From contig QHYE01000072.1 of assembly GCA_003224055.1 (NCBI GenBank), positions 1 through 64,000 of the forward strand: a DNA stretch of 64,000 nucleotides, written 5' to 3'. Positions 28,136-39,859 of this stretch are shown piece after piece. A program made the position numbers and the translations under genes. The notes under the pieces were generated by a model, which ran no database searches, was not told the DNA's origin, and was given only the letters and a program-made list of their open reading frames with translations. Within the stretch, counting starts at the first letter, position 1. Each line of letters opens with the position of its first letter. The DNA is from Acidobacteriota bacterium (lineage in GTDB: Bacteria > Acidobacteriota > Terriglobia > Acidiferrales > UBA7541).

Positions 28136-28600
28136 ATGACCTACCATCTCGCTCAAATCAACATCGCCCGTCTCGTGGCCCCGCTGGATGACCCCAGGAT
28201 CGCTGAGTTTGTGGCGCTGCTGGAGCCCATCAACGCGCTCGCTGATGAAGCTCCGGGTTTTGTCTGGCGGCTCAAGTCCGAATCCGGCAACGCCACGGAC
28301 ATTGCTTACAACGACGACCCGTTCGTCATCGTCAACATGTCGGTCTGGGAGTCCATCGAGCCGCTGCGCACCTACGCTTACAAGTCCGATCACGCAAAAG
28401 TGTTTCGCGACCGCGCCAAATGGTTTGAAAGGCTGGAGAAGCCCAGTTACTGCCTCTGGTGGATTCCACTCGGCCACATCCCGACGGTTGCCGAGGGTCG
28501 CGAGCGGCTGGAGCACTATCAGAAGAACGGCGCGACGCCGTATTCTTTCCGGTTTTCGCAACACTTCCCCCAGCCCGAGGGAGAAGGCGTCCGCGTCTAA
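28136..28600 (+). CDS. DUF3291 domain protein
   Basis: 154 residues from ATG 28136 (TGGAG six nt upstream). The whole protein matches the DUF3291 pattern: it begins YHLAQINIARLVAPLDDPR, has PGFVWRL and DDPFVIVNMSVWESIE in the middle, and LWWIPLGHIPTVAEG near the end. The family is a dimeric alpha/beta-barrel-like fold of unknown biochemical function. It is monocistronic by spacing, with rplU's own promoter just after it. Confidence 0.85.
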   Translation: MTYHLAQINIARLVAPLDDPRIAEFVALLEPINALADEAPGFVWRLKSESGNATDIAYNDDPFVIVNMSVWESIEPLRTYAYKSDHAKVFRDRAKWFERLEKPSYCLWWIPLGHIPTVAEGRERLEHYQKNGATPYSFRFSQHFPQPEGEGVRV

Positions 28601-28647
28601 TCCGACTTTCGCTGAGCGCAGTTTGAATTCTGGCTCTTTTTCCTGCG

Positions 28648-28677
28648 TTGACGATGCAGCCGACAAACCCGTATAAT
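28648..28677 (+). promoter_or_regulatory. Sigma-70-type promoter for rplU-rpmA
   Basis: TTGACG (28648-28653), an 18-nt spacer, and a perfect TATAAT (28672-28677), 31 bp before the L21 start. This is the best housekeeping promoter in the window, suiting a ribosomal protein operon. Confidence 0.75.
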
Positions 28678-28707
28678 TAACGTTTGTCTCTAGCTCTTGG
28701 AGGACTG

Positions 28708-29019
28708 ATGTACGCCGTTATCAAGACCGGGGGAAAGCAGTATCGCGTCGCGCCCGGCGACACCATCCGCATCGAGCGGGTTGATGGCAAAGTAGGGGAA
28801 AAGGTCAATTTTGGTTCCGTCCTGGCTGTTCACACCGACGACAAGAAGATCTTGCTGGGCGCTGACGCCGGCAAGGCCAGCGTCAGCGGCAAGATCGTCT
28901 CTCAAGGCCGCGCCAAGAAACTGACCGTGCTCAAGTTCAAGAAGGGCGGCCAGTACAAGATTTCTCGCGGTCACCGGCAGAACTACACGGCCGTCCAGGT
29001 CGGAGACATCAAGCTTTAG
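28708..29019 (+). CDS. rplU: 50S ribosomal protein L21
   Basis: 103 residues, normal length, starting MYAVIKTGGKQYRVAPGD and including the conserved GRAKKLTVLKFK and GHRQNYTAV. It binds 23S rRNA in the large subunit. ATG 28708 is fixed by GGAGG at 28699-28703. First gene of the rplU-rpmA pair behind a strong promoter. Confidence 0.97.
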   Translation: MYAVIKTGGKQYRVAPGDTIRIERVDGKVGEKVNFGSVLAVHTDDKKILLGADAGKASVSGKIVSQGRAKKLTVLKFKKGGQYKISRGHRQNYTAVQVGDIKL

Positions 29020-29073
29020 TTTCTTTCCAGCCAAAAGCTCAAGCTTTGGTTGTTCTGAAAAAAGGATTACGTC

Positions 29074-29352
29074 ATGGCACATAAGAAGGGCGGCGGCTCC
29101 TCAACAAACGGCCGCGATTCACACGGGCAGAGGCTGGGCGTAAAGCGCTTCGGCGGCCAGTTGGTCAACGCAGGCACGATTCTCGTGCGCCAGCGCGGGA
29201 CGAAGCACCAGGCCGGCGAAAACGTGGGCCAGGGCAAGGATGACACGCTCTTCGCGCTCGTCACTGGTTACGTAAAATTTCTCGACCGGGGGCGTCATGG
29301 CCGCTTCATCAGCGTTGAGCCCGCACAGCAAGCCAAGTCCGCCGCGAACTAA
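29074..29352 (+). CDS. rpmA: 50S ribosomal protein L27
   Basis: 92 residues beginning [20 protein letters not shown], the conserved N-terminus that reaches the peptidyl-transferase centre. There is no Firmicutes-type N-terminal extension. It lies 54 bp after rplU and has the ribosome binding site AAAGGA. The usual next gene, obgE, is displaced by an opposite-strand hydrolase and a terminator. Confidence 0.97.
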   Translation: MAHKKGGGSSTNGRDSHGQRLGVKRFGGQLVNAGTILVRQRGTKHQAGENVGQGKDDTLFALVTGYVKFLDRGRHGRFISVEPAQQAKSAAN

Positions 29353-29360
29353 CTGCATTG

Positions 29361-29389
29361 TGTAGGGGCGGCTTCCGAGGCCGTCCGCT
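29361..29389 (+). repeat. TGTAGGGGCGGC-family palindromic repeat
   Basis: TGTAGGGGCGGCTTCCGAGG with a 7-bp imperfect stem (GGGCGGC/GCCGTCC). Related copies lie at 37857-37940 between folC and purE. Confidence 0.7.
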
Positions 29390-29396
29390 TTTTCCC

Positions 29397-29429
29397 GCGG
29401 TCCGGCTCCGCTGGACCGCACTTTTCTTT

Positions 29430-29430
<1 letters not shown>
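29397..29430. terminator. Intrinsic terminator between rpmA and the MBL gene
   Basis: Hairpin GCGGTCC/GGACCGC (29397-29403 with 29413-29419) with extra GC pairs inside, followed by ACTTTTCTTTT. It ends the rplU-rpmA transcript before the convergent hydrolase gene. Confidence 0.65.
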
Positions 29431-31595
<2,165 letters not shown>

Positions 31596-31647
31596 GAAAA
31601 TTAGTTCTGTTACCTCTAGTCCCGGCCACACGCTCTTGGGAGGCGCA

Positions 31648-32370
31648 TTGACCATAGCGCAGGCGCACCGCACCGCCGCCAAACACCAACCTCGCCGCAT
31701 CGCGCTCTTTGGCGGTTCCTTTGATCCCATTCACAACGGCCACCTATCCGTCGCCCGCGCTGCCGACCGCCGCTTCAATTTCGACGAAATCCATTTCATC
31801 GCCGCCAGCCGGCCGCCGCACAAGCTCAAGCAGCACCTCGCGCCCTTCCCGCACCGGTTCGCCATGGTCTCGCTCGCCTGTACCGAGCACCCACACTTCG
31901 TTCCGTCGCTCGCCGAAGCCGGAGAAGACTTCAGCGGCACCCAGCTTCATTATTCCGTGGACACCGTGCGCTACTTTCGTCACGTCTATCATGGCCACGG
32001 CGATCGCATTTTCTTCATAATTGGCGCCGACGCGTTTCTGGACATTCCCATGTGGAAAGAATACGAAACGCTCCTCGGTCTATGCGATTTCATCATTGCC
32101 AACCGCCCGGGGATCCGCAGCGAAGCCCTTCGACTGGTCATTCCTCCCGACCTCATCGCGCGGCCCGATGCCAAGAAAGAATCCGAAAACGGGAATCCTT
32201 CGCAGGTCGTCGCGCACCTGCAGCGCACCACCGTCTATCTTCTCGAAAACGTTTCGAACGAAATCTCCGCGACCGACATTCGCCGCCGCGCGCATCGAGG
32301 CCAGGCCATTCATGGACTTGTTTCCGCGCGCGTCGAGGAATACATTCTTAAACAGGGCCTATATCGGTGA
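31648..32370 (+). CDS. nadD: Nicotinate-nucleotide adenylyltransferase
   Basis: About 240 residues. It makes deamido-NAD from nicotinate mononucleotide and ATP. The nucleotidyltransferase signature GGSFDPIHNGHL comes near the N-terminus and the ISxTxIR-like motif (SATDIRRRAHRG) near the C-terminus. Starts are TTG 31648 or TTG 31636; neither spacing to GGGAGG (31638-31643) is ideal, so the first residues are uncertain. It follows obgE by about 50 bp and overlaps rsfS by 4 bp (GTGA). Confidence 0.94.
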   Translation: MTIAQAHRTAAKHQPRRIALFGGSFDPIHNGHLSVARAADRRFNFDEIHFIAASRPPHKLKQHLAPFPHRFAMVSLACTEHPHFVPSLAEAGEDFSGTQLHYSVDTVRYFRHVYHGHGDRIFFIIGADAFLDIPMWKEYETLLGLCDFIIANRPGIRSEALRLVIPPDLIARPDAKKESENGNPSQVVAHLQRTTVYLLENVSNEISATDIRRRAHRGQAIHGLVSARVEEYILKQGLYR

Positions 32371-32830
32371 AACTCGAATCCTTGCCACAGGGTGTCCGCC
32401 TCGCCGTCGAGGCCGCCAAAGAAAAAAAAGCCGCCGGGATTACCGTACTCGACTTGAGCGGCGCTTCCGCTTTCACGGAATTCTTCGTCATTTGCACCGG
32501 CTTCAGCACTCCACAGGTGCAGGCCATCTGCACGGAAATCGAGGAGCAACTCTACAAGCATCTCGGCCGCTCGCCTGAACACCGCGAGGGCCAGCGCTCC
32601 GCCGAATGGGCCTTGCTCGACTTCGGCGGCTTCGTCGTGCACGTTTTCGGCGAGCAGGCCCGCCGCTATTATGATCTCGAGCGGCTCTGGCGTTTGGCGC
32701 CCAAACTGGAAATCCCCGATGATGCCGAAACCCGATCCTCCGACCGAAGCATGTCGGATTCAACACTTAGCCAGGAGCCGCTCGACGATGAGGCGGTTTC
32801 CGGCCGGACGCTCGGCGGCCGTTCGCAACG

Positions 32831-32834
<4 letters not shown>
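32367..32834 (+). CDS. rsfS: Ribosomal silencing factor RsfS
   Basis: 155 residues beginning at GTG inside nadD's stop. Core motifs of the RsfS/Iojap family are present: ITVLDLSGASAFTEFFVICT, EGQRSAEWALLDFGGFVVHV and ARRYYDLERLW. It binds L14 and blocks subunit joining under starvation. The last 38 residues are a Ser/Asp-rich extension absent from short homologues. It overlaps the sigma54 activator gene by ATGA. Confidence 0.94.
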
Positions 32835-33795
<961 letters not shown>

Positions 33796-33799
<4 letters not shown>

Positions 33800-34224
33800 A
33801 GCTCCGTCTACTCATGCTGGGAAAAACGCGCCGCCCCGAACTGCGCGCCATCCTCGATGACTATGTAAAGCGCATCAGCCGTTCGTGCCCGATCGAAATT
33901 ACCGAAGTCCGCGACAGCACTGCCGCACTGAAGAAACTCGACACGGATCGCGCCGCTACCGTGGTCCTTCTCGACGCCGCCGGAAAAAGTCTCGATTCGA
34001 ACGCCCTCGCCAAATGGCTCGGTGAACTCCGCGACCGCGGCACGCGCGAACTGGTCTTCCTCTGCGGCGACGCCGACGGCTTCCCCGAAACTCTCTGCCG
34101 GCGCGCGCACCAGAAGCTTTCTCTCAGCTCCATGACTTTTTCCCACGAGCTCGCGCGCGTCATGCTCGCCGAACAGCTCTACCGCGCTTTCGCCATCCTA
34201 TCCGGCAGCCCCTACCCGAAATAG
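33796..34224 (+). CDS. rlmH: 23S rRNA (pseudouridine1915-N3)-methyltransferase
   Basis: 142 residues, SPOUT family. The knot region VFLCGDADGFP and the C-terminal LSSMTFSHELARVMLAEQLYRA are characteristic and place SAM and the A-site helix 69 target. GTG 33796 overlaps the previous stop. Last gene of the coupled obgE-nadD-rsfS-activator-rlmH run. Confidence 0.95.
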
Positions 34225-34251
34225 CGCGCGTAGTGTAAAACCATAAAGACC

Positions 34252-34695
34252 ATGTCCATCCGCATCTCGCCCGACGCCAATCGGCCGTCTGCCACCATCG
34301 AAATTCCTCTCGAGTGCCCTCTTCCCGACTACGACCTCCATCAACTCGAGCACCCCACACCTCGCGACGTGGACGCCGTCCTCGTCTCGCAAGGTTTCCG
34401 CGACCTCGTCGATGATGCCCGCGGCGTCCTCATGGATCTGCTCGCCCATCCGCCCTTCCAGGCGCACTCTCCGGAAAACGCCAATCTCGACTTCACTCAT
34501 TCGACGCCAATGCCTCTCGAGCTGACTCAACTCACCGGCGCCATCTGCCCCGGCGACGACGAGAGCTACCGCCCCGGGTTGTGGATCGTTCTCCAGGATC
34601 CGCATGCCAAGCCCGGTACGCCCCTCGCGCCAATGGCGCAAGAGTGCATCACCGCCATCGTGCACGAATTCGTCAGACGCCTCCAACTCGCGTAG
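34252..34695 (+). CDS. Hypothetical protein
   Basis: 147 residues, acidic, no signal or membrane segment, no family recognised. The middle has EHPTPRDVDAVLVSQGFRDL and the end has MAQECITAIVHEFVRRLQLA, a likely amphipathic helix. The sequence looks like a genuine gene by composition and position (27 bp after rlmH, codon use like its neighbours). No function can be proposed. Confidence 0.6.
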   Translation: MSIRISPDANRPSATIEIPLECPLPDYDLHQLEHPTPRDVDAVLVSQGFRDLVDDARGVLMDLLAHPPFQAHSPENANLDFTHSTPMPLELTQLTGAICPGDDESYRPGLWIVLQDPHAKPGTPLAPMAQECITAIVHEFVRRLQLA

Positions 34696-34807
34696 CAAAA
34701 TCCCTTCAGCAGTTTTAGATCACCCTCTCCAACTTGACGTTTGGCGGCCGAATCCGCAGACTCTAGTCTTTTCGCCGTACCTGAAAGCAGTCCGCAGCAC
34801 GAAACAC

Positions 34808-35344
34808 ATGCCGGAAGAAAAAGGACTCCTGATCGTTTACACCGGCCCCGGCAAGGGCAAGACCACCTGCGCTCTCGGCACAGCGTTTCGCGCCGTCGGC
34901 CAAGGGCTTCGCGTTCTCATGGTCCAGTTCATCAAAGGTTCCTGGCACTACGGCGAGCTCGACGCCGCCAAAATGCTCGGCGACGACAAGTTTGAAATTC
35001 GCCCCATGGGGCGCGGCTTCGTCAAAATCGGCGGCGCCGAAACCGATCCTGCAGACATCAAGCTCGCCCAAGAATGCTGGCAGACGGGCCGCGACGCCAT
35101 TTACAGCGGCAAATACGACCTCGTCGTCCTTGATGAAATCAATTACGTCATTAGCTACAAAATGCTCGACCCTGACGAAATCGTCGAAGCCCTGAAGAAC
35201 CGCCCCGAGCGCGTCCACGTCATCTGCACCGGCCGCAATGCCCATCCCAAGCTCGTCGAGCTCGCCGACCTGGTCACCGAGATGCGCGAGGTGAAACACC
35301 CCTACACCAAGGGTATACTGGCTCAACGGGGGATCGACTATTAG
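34808..35344 (+). CDS. cobO: Cob(I)alamin adenosyltransferase (CobA/CobO/BtuR family)
   Basis: 178 residues from ATG 34808. It transfers the adenosyl group of ATP to the corrinoid cobalt. The P-loop YTGPGKGKTTCALGTAFRA is near the N-terminus, VVLDEINYV is the Walker B-like strand, and the end (MREVKHPYTKGILAQRGIDY) matches the family. No other cobalamin gene is nearby, so it may serve salvage of imported corrinoids. It is followed by repeats rather than another gene of the operon. Confidence 0.93.
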   Translation: MPEEKGLLIVYTGPGKGKTTCALGTAFRAVGQGLRVLMVQFIKGSWHYGELDAAKMLGDDKFEIRPMGRGFVKIGGAETDPADIKLAQECWQTGRDAIYSGKYDLVVLDEINYVISYKMLDPDEIVEALKNRPERVHVICTGRNAHPKLVELADLVTEMREVKHPYTKGILAQRGIDY

Positions 35345-35446
35345 CACTGTGGAAGCAGCCTTCTTTCGCTGTCATCCTGAGGCAAACCGTCGACCGCTTG
35401 GCGGTCGCGCCGGGCACAGAGGTTCGGCGCAGGATCTCAACAGTGC
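35344..35446. repeat. GTCATCCTGAG-family element with inverted ends
   Basis: 7-bp inverted ends GCACTGT (35344-35350) and ACAGTGC (35440-35446) enclose a GTCATCCTGAGG...AGGATCT copy. Within it is a perfect hairpin CGACCGC-TTG-GCGGTCG (35391-35407). Related repeats are at 36401-36437 and 8998-9023. The first bases overlap the cobO stop region. Confidence 0.7.
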
Positions 35447-35472
35447 CTCTTGGCTGCCGACTCGCCGGTGCC

Positions 35473-35509
35473 TGACTTTCGACTTTGAACTTTTGACTTT
35501 CAACTTTCT
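35473..35509 (+). repeat. Degenerate polypyrimidine repeat (GACTTTC/AACTTT units)
   Basis: Tandem units GACTTTCGACTTTGAACTTT and so on, ending four bases before the accD start, with CTTTCTTCC taking the place of a normal ribosome binding site. Similar runs precede 43925 and surround 54616. Confidence 0.65.
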
Positions 35510-35512
35510 TCC

Positions 35513-36361
35513 ATGACCTGGTTCAAGCGCGACAAAAAATCGATCGAGCAAGCCACCCCGCCCGAAGAGCGCCGCGTGCGCACCGAAGGCCTGTGGGTCA
35601 AGTGCGAGTCCTGCAATGCCATCGTTTTTCGCAAGGATCTCGAAGCGAATCTATACGTCTGCCCCAAGTGCCAGTTCCATTTCAAAATGAACGCCAAGCA
35701 GCGCCTCGAAATGCTCCTCGACGGCCGCTGGACCGAGCACGACGCCGGCATGACCTCTACCGATCCGCTCAAATTCGTGGACACCAAGCCCTACGCCACG
35801 CGCCTCCGGGAAGCCAAGAAAAAACTCGGCATGAACGACGCCATCATCACCGCCGAGGGCCAGCTCAGCGGCCGCCCCGTCGTTCTCTGCACCATGGAGT
35901 TCGGCTTCATCGGTGGCTCCATGGGAGCGGTCGTCGGAGAAAAAGTCACCCGCGGCATCGAGCTAGCCATCGAAACGCGCCAGCCTTTCATCGCCGTTTC
36001 CTGTTCCGGCGGCGCGCGCATGATGGAAGGCACCATCAGCCTCATGCAACTCGCCAAAGTATCCGCCGCGCTCGCCAAGCTCGACGAGGAAAAACTCCCG
36101 TACATTTCTTTGCTCACCGATCCCACGACTGGCGGCGTCACCGCCAGCTTCGCCATGCTCGGCGACCTCAACATCGCGGAGCCCGGCGCGCTCATCGGCT
36201 TCGCCGGCCCCCGCGTCATCGAGCAAACCATTCGCCAAAAACTTCCCGAAGGATTCCAACGCTCCGAGTTCCTGCTCGAGCATGGTTTTCTCGACGCCGT
36301 CGTCCATCGCAAGGAATTGAAATCCTTCATCAGCAATTCCCTCGATCTTCTATTAACCTGA
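35513..36361 (+). CDS. accD: Acetyl-CoA carboxylase carboxyltransferase subunit beta
   Basis: 282 residues. It forms the carboxyltransferase of the first step of fatty acid synthesis together with AccA. The N-terminal zinc ribbon has Cys31, Cys34, Cys50 and Cys53; the crotonase-like core follows (GFIGGSMGAVVGEKVTRGIE, SCSGGARMMEG). No accA is in this window. It precedes folC, a pairing seen in many bacteria. Confidence 0.96.
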   Translation: MTWFKRDKKSIEQATPPEERRVRTEGLWVKCESCNAIVFRKDLEANLYVCPKCQFHFKMNAKQRLEMLLDGRWTEHDAGMTSTDPLKFVDTKPYATRLREAKKKLGMNDAIITAEGQLSGRPVVLCTMEFGFIGGSMGAVVGEKVTRGIELAIETRQPFIAVSCSGGARMMEGTISLMQLAKVSAALAKLDEEKLPYISLLTDPTTGGVTASFAMLGDLNIAEPGALIGFAGPRVIEQTIRQKLPEGFQRSEFLLEHGFLDAVVHRKELKSFISNSLDLLLT

Positions 36362-36400
36362 CCCCAACGAATGCCATGAAGCCTCCATCGCATCTGGACC

Positions 36401-36437
36401 GTCATCCCGAGCGGAGTCTGCGAACCGAGGGATCTGC
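36401..36437 (+). repeat. GTCATCCCGAG-family repeat
   Basis: GTCATCCCGAGCGGAGTC...GAGGGATCT between accD and folC, same family as 35344-35446 and 8998-9023. A T-rich run follows (TTTTGTTTTTTC), which may help end the accD transcript. Confidence 0.7.
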
Positions 36438-36470
36438 TTTTGTTTTTTCTTTCTGTACGGAATCCTGGCG

Positions 36471-37814
36471 ATGAATTACGACACAGCGGTCCGCTACCTT
36501 CTCACCCTCGGCCGCGAACTCGCCGCGCCCACGCAGGCGGCCGCTGCCAAATTCGATCTGGAAAATATCACCATCCTCGCCGACCGCCTCGGCCGCCCCC
36601 AACGCGCCTACCCCAGCGCTCACATCGCCGGCACCAATGGCAAAGGTTCGACGGCTGCCTTGCTCGAATCCATTCTTCGCTGCGTCGGTTTTCGAACCGG
36701 CCTCAACACTTCCCCCCATCTCGAAAGAATCAACGAGCGCATTCGCATCAATGGCCAGGAGATCAGCGACGATTCCTTCGCGAAAATCTTCACGCGCATT
36801 CACGTCTTGATCGAAGAACTCCTCGCCGATGGAAAACTCCGCGCGCATCCCACCTATTTCGAATGCGTCACCGCCATGGCATTCGAATCTTTCGCTCGTG
36901 AGCGCGTCGAATTTGGTGTCTTCGAAGTCGGCCTCGGCGGCCGCCTCGATGCCACTAACATTCTTCACCCTGTCATTTCCATCATCACCCGCGTCGATTT
37001 CGACCACGAAAATTTCCTGGGCCACTCCCTTCGCGAAATCGCAGCCGAAAAAGCTGGCATCTTGAAGCCCGCGGTTCCCGTCGTGCTCGCCGGGCAACAT
37101 CCGGAAGCACGAGAAGTCATCCTCGCTCGCGCAAAGGATCTCCAATGCCCCGTAATCGAGCCCGCCAGTCTCTTTCATGTCGAAGAGGAATCCTGGCAAG
37201 GTGGACTTATGCGCGCCCGCGTGACCGAAATCGCCTCAGGAACCGTATTCGATCTCGCCCCCAGTCTCCCCGGCAGTTTCCAATTGCAGAACGCTCTCAA
37301 CGCTCTCGCCGCGGCCCGTTTTCTCCAAAGCCGCGGCTTCCGAATCTCCGATGACACCATTACCCAGGGCATCGCCAACACTGTCTGGCCCGGCCGCCTC
37401 GAAAAACTTCAATCCCATCCAGAAATTTATCTCGACGGCGCGCACAATCCGTCCGCCGCGCACGAACTAGCCGCCTTCCTCGAACAAAATTTCGCCGGCC
37501 GCAGGATCTGGCTCATCTACGCCGCTCTCCGCGACAAAGCTGTCGACGAAGTTGCCGGCATTCTCTTTCCTCGCGCCGAAGAAGTCATTTTCACCGCGCC
37601 ACACACTTCCCGCGCCATCTCCGCTGCGCAACTCGCAGAAATCGCTGGCCACCACGCGCCGCATTTCTCCGTTATTCCCGATGCCGAAAAAGCTCTCGAC
37701 TACGCGCTCGCGAAGGCCGCCCCTGAAGACGTTGTTTTCATCACCGGCTCGCTCTATCTCATCGGCCAGCTTCGCCACTATTGGAAGCACCGCGCTCAGG
37801 TCGCCACGCGCTGA
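36471..37814 (+). CDS. folC: Bifunctional dihydrofolate/folylpolyglutamate synthase
   Basis: 447 residues, Mur-ligase-like. It adds glutamate to dihydropteroate and to folates. The P-loop AGTNGKGSTAAL is near residue 48; SPHLERINERI, then EVGLGGRLDATN and the C-terminal YLDGAHNPSA follow the family order. Length is usual. ATG 36471 has no strong ribosome binding site; the upstream gap is a repeat. Confidence 0.95.
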   Translation: MNYDTAVRYLLTLGRELAAPTQAAAAKFDLENITILADRLGRPQRAYPSAHIAGTNGKGSTAALLESILRCVGFRTGLNTSPHLERINERIRINGQEISDDSFAKIFTRIHVLIEELLADGKLRAHPTYFECVTAMAFESFARERVEFGVFEVGLGGRLDATNILHPVISIITRVDFDHENFLGHSLREIAAEKAGILKPAVPVVLAGQHPEAREVILARAKDLQCPVIEPASLFHVEEESWQGGLMRARVTEIASGTVFDLAPSLPGSFQLQNALNALAAARFLQSRGFRISDDTITQGIANTVWPGRLEKLQSHPEIYLDGAHNPSAAHELAAFLEQNFAGRRIWLIYAALRDKAVDEVAGILFPRAEEVIFTAPHTSRAISAAQLAEIAGHHAPHFSVIPDAEKALDYALAKAAPEDVVFITGSLYLIGQLRHYWKHRAQVATR

Positions 37815-37856
37815 AAAAAACCGTAGAATACCGCCCTCGGGATTGGTAGGAGTCTT

Positions 37857-37940
37857 TGTAGCGCCGGCTTCCCAGCCGGCATTCTTTGTTCTGAGCGTTG
37901 CGTCCTGTAGGGGCGGCCTTGCATTGGCAGCCTCGCCTTG
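37857..37940 (+). repeat. Two TGTAG-type palindromic repeats in tandem
   Basis: 37857-37883 is TGTAGCGCCGGCTTCCCAGC plus CGGCATTC, with a perfect stem GCCGGCT/AGCCGGC. 37905-37940 is a TGTAGGGGCGGCC copy like the one at 29361. They fill most of the folC-purE gap. Confidence 0.7.
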
Positions 37941-37954
37941 AGCGGCAAACGACT

Positions 37955-38527
37955 ATGGCGAAAACACCTCCGAAGCGGCGCGCGACCGACGGCAAGCGGG
38001 AAATCTCCAATCCTCTCGTTGGCATCATCATGGGTTCCGGCTCCGACTGGGACACCATGAAGTTTGCCTCCAAGACGCTCGCCGAGCTCCATGTTCCACA
38101 TGAAACGCGCGTCGTCTCCGCCCACCGCACCCCCGATTTGCTCTTCGAATATGCGGGGACCGCCGAAAAGCGCGGCATCGAAGTCATCATCGCCGGCGCG
38201 GGCGGCGCCGCTCATCTTGCCGGCATGACCGCTTCGAAAACCGTTCTCCCCGTCCTCGGCGTCCCTGTCGAATCGAAAGCCCTCAAGGGACTGGACTCCC
38301 TCCTCTCCATCGCGCAAATGCCCAGCGGCATCCCTGTCGGCGCGCTCGCCATCGGCAGATCCGGCGCCGTCAACGCCGCGCTCCTCGCCGCCGCCATCCT
38401 TGGCGCAAAGCACCCCGCCATTCGGGAAGCCGTTCGAAAGTTCCGCGCCGATCAAACCGGCCGCGTCCTCGCCCACCCTGATCCCTCCGGGGATTCGCCA
38501 CCGATCAAGAAAGGCAAGAGCAAGTGA
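37955..38527 (+). CDS. purE: N5-carboxyaminoimidazole ribonucleotide mutase
   Basis: 190 residues from ATG 37955. The class I PurE signature [14 protein letters not shown] and SAHRTPDLL are intact, with [11 protein letters not shown] and PVGALAIG in order. It moves the carboxyl group from N5-CAIR to give CAIR in purine synthesis. It works with PurK, whose GTG start overlaps its stop. A basic N-terminal tail and a Pro/Lys-rich C-terminal tail are extras. Confidence 0.96.
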   Translation: MAKTPPKRRATDGKREISNPLVGIIMGSGSDWDTMKFASKTLAELHVPHETRVVSAHRTPDLLFEYAGTAEKRGIEVIIAGAGGAAHLAGMTASKTVLPVLGVPVESKALKGLDSLLSIAQMPSGIPVGALAIGRSGAVNAALLAAAILGAKHPAIREAVRKFRADQTGRVLAHPDPSGDSPPIKKGKSK

Positions 38528-39666
38528 CCATCGGCATCCTCGGCGGCGGTCAGTTGGGCTACATGCTCGCTCTCGCGGGCTATCCGCTGGGCCTGCACTT
38601 CCGTTTTCTCGATCCCTCGCCGGAAGCTCCCGTGGGCCGCATCGCCCAGCGCGTTACCGCGGACTTCAGCGATCAAGCCGCGCTCGAAAAATTCTCGAGC
38701 GGCCTTGAGCTGGTCACCTATGAATTTGAAAACGTCCCCGTCGAAGCCGCTGAATTTCTCGCCGCCCGCGTTCCCGTCTATCCGCCTCCGGTCGCGCTCG
38801 AAACTGCCCAGGATCGCCTTAAAGAAAAGCAGCTCTTTCAGAAACTCGGCATCGCCACCACCGAGTTTGCTCCCGTGTCAAAACCGAATGAACTCGACGC
38901 CGCCGTGAAAAAGATCGGCCTTCCCGCCGTGCTGAAAACCTGCCGCATGGGCTACGACGGCAAAGGCCAATGGATTCTTCGCACGGCAGAAGATGTCGCC
39001 AAAGCGAAGTCCGAACTGCCTGCGGTTCCTCTCATCCTCGAACGCTTCGTGCCTTTCGCGCGCGAGCTTTCCATCCTCGCCGTTCGCTCCAGCGATGGCG
39101 AAACGGCTATCTATCCGCTCGTCGAGAACCACCATCGCGGCGGCATTCTCCGTCTTTCTCTGGCGCCCGCTCCGCGCCTCGAACCTCCCATTCAGCGTGC
39201 CGCCGAAAACGCCGCCCGCCAAGTCCTCGAATCACTGAAATATGTCGGCGTTCTGGCCATCGAATTCTTCGAACACGATGGCCGCCTGCTCGCCAATGAA
39301 ATGGCCCCGCGCGTCCACAATTCCGGCCACTGGACCATCGAAGGCGCCGTCACCAGCCAGTTCGAAAATCATCTCCGCGCCGTCCTCGGCTTACCGCTTG
39401 GCTCCACAGGGCCGGCAGGCCACTGCGCCATGCTCAACCTAATCGGCGAACTCCCCGAATCCGCCGAAGTCTTCGCCGTCCCCGACACTCATCTCCATCT
39501 CTACGGCAAATCCCCCCGCCCCGGCCGCAAATTAGGCCACGTCACCCTCCGTGCCGCTTCCCCCGAGCGCCTCGCCCTCCGTCTCTCCGAACTCCCCGCC
39601 TTCTTCCACCGCCCCGACTTCTGCCTCGACTCCGCCCTCACCCATTCCGCCTCCCTCCGCGCCTGA
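38524..39666 (+). CDS. purK: N5-carboxyaminoimidazole ribonucleotide synthase
   Basis: 380 residues, ATP-grasp. It makes N5-CAIR from AIR, bicarbonate and [20 protein letters not shown] begins the protein, [12 protein letters not shown] and [13 protein letters not shown] are in the ATP-grasp core, and [14 protein letters not shown] is the late signature. It overlaps purE by 4 bp. Its final 60 bp have a diverged second copy at 42338-42423, beyond the permease gene. Confidence 0.96.
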   Translation: MTIGILGGGQLGYMLALAGYPLGLHFRFLDPSPEAPVGRIAQRVTADFSDQAALEKFSSGLELVTYEFENVPVEAAEFLAARVPVYPPPVALETAQDRLKEKQLFQKLGIATTEFAPVSKPNELDAAVKKIGLPAVLKTCRMGYDGKGQWILRTAEDVAKAKSELPAVPLILERFVPFARELSILAVRSSDGETAIYPLVENHHRGGILRLSLAPAPRLEPPIQRAAENAARQVLESLKYVGVLAIEFFEHDGRLLANEMAPRVHNSGHWTIEGAVTSQFENHLRAVLGLPLGSTGPAGHCAMLNLIGELPESAEVFAVPDTHLHLYGKSPRPGRKLGHVTLRAASPERLALRLSELPAFFHRPDFCLDSALTHSASLRA

Positions 39667-39799
39667 GTTGTGACGTGCGATCCGTAAGAATGGACTCGAA
39701 GTGCAGCAGTCGGCGAGCATTTGGTGTCCGAATTTGCGACATAGGCATCCTGAAAACGAGCATCCCGGACGAACACATCGCATACTAAGTGATTTACAA

Positions 39800-39830
39800 T
39801 GTGGTGCTTAGCATTGGCACGTGTGGTGCT
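39800..39830 (+). promoter_or_regulatory. Direct repeat TGTGGTGCT with 22-bp period upstream of the ADOP gene
   Basis: TGTGGTGCT occurs at 39800-39808 and 39822-39830, two helical turns apart, 30 bp before the permease start. This is the spacing of a dimeric or tandem activator site, but no regulator is known. Confidence 0.3.
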
Positions 39831-39859
39831 CTTTCCACCCGCAAGATGGGGTCAACAAC

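Noticed and set aside
35344-35446. Miniature insertion element with target duplication
   Set aside because: The inverted ends are short, no flanking duplication is visible, and the left end overlaps the cobO stop; kept as a repeat only.
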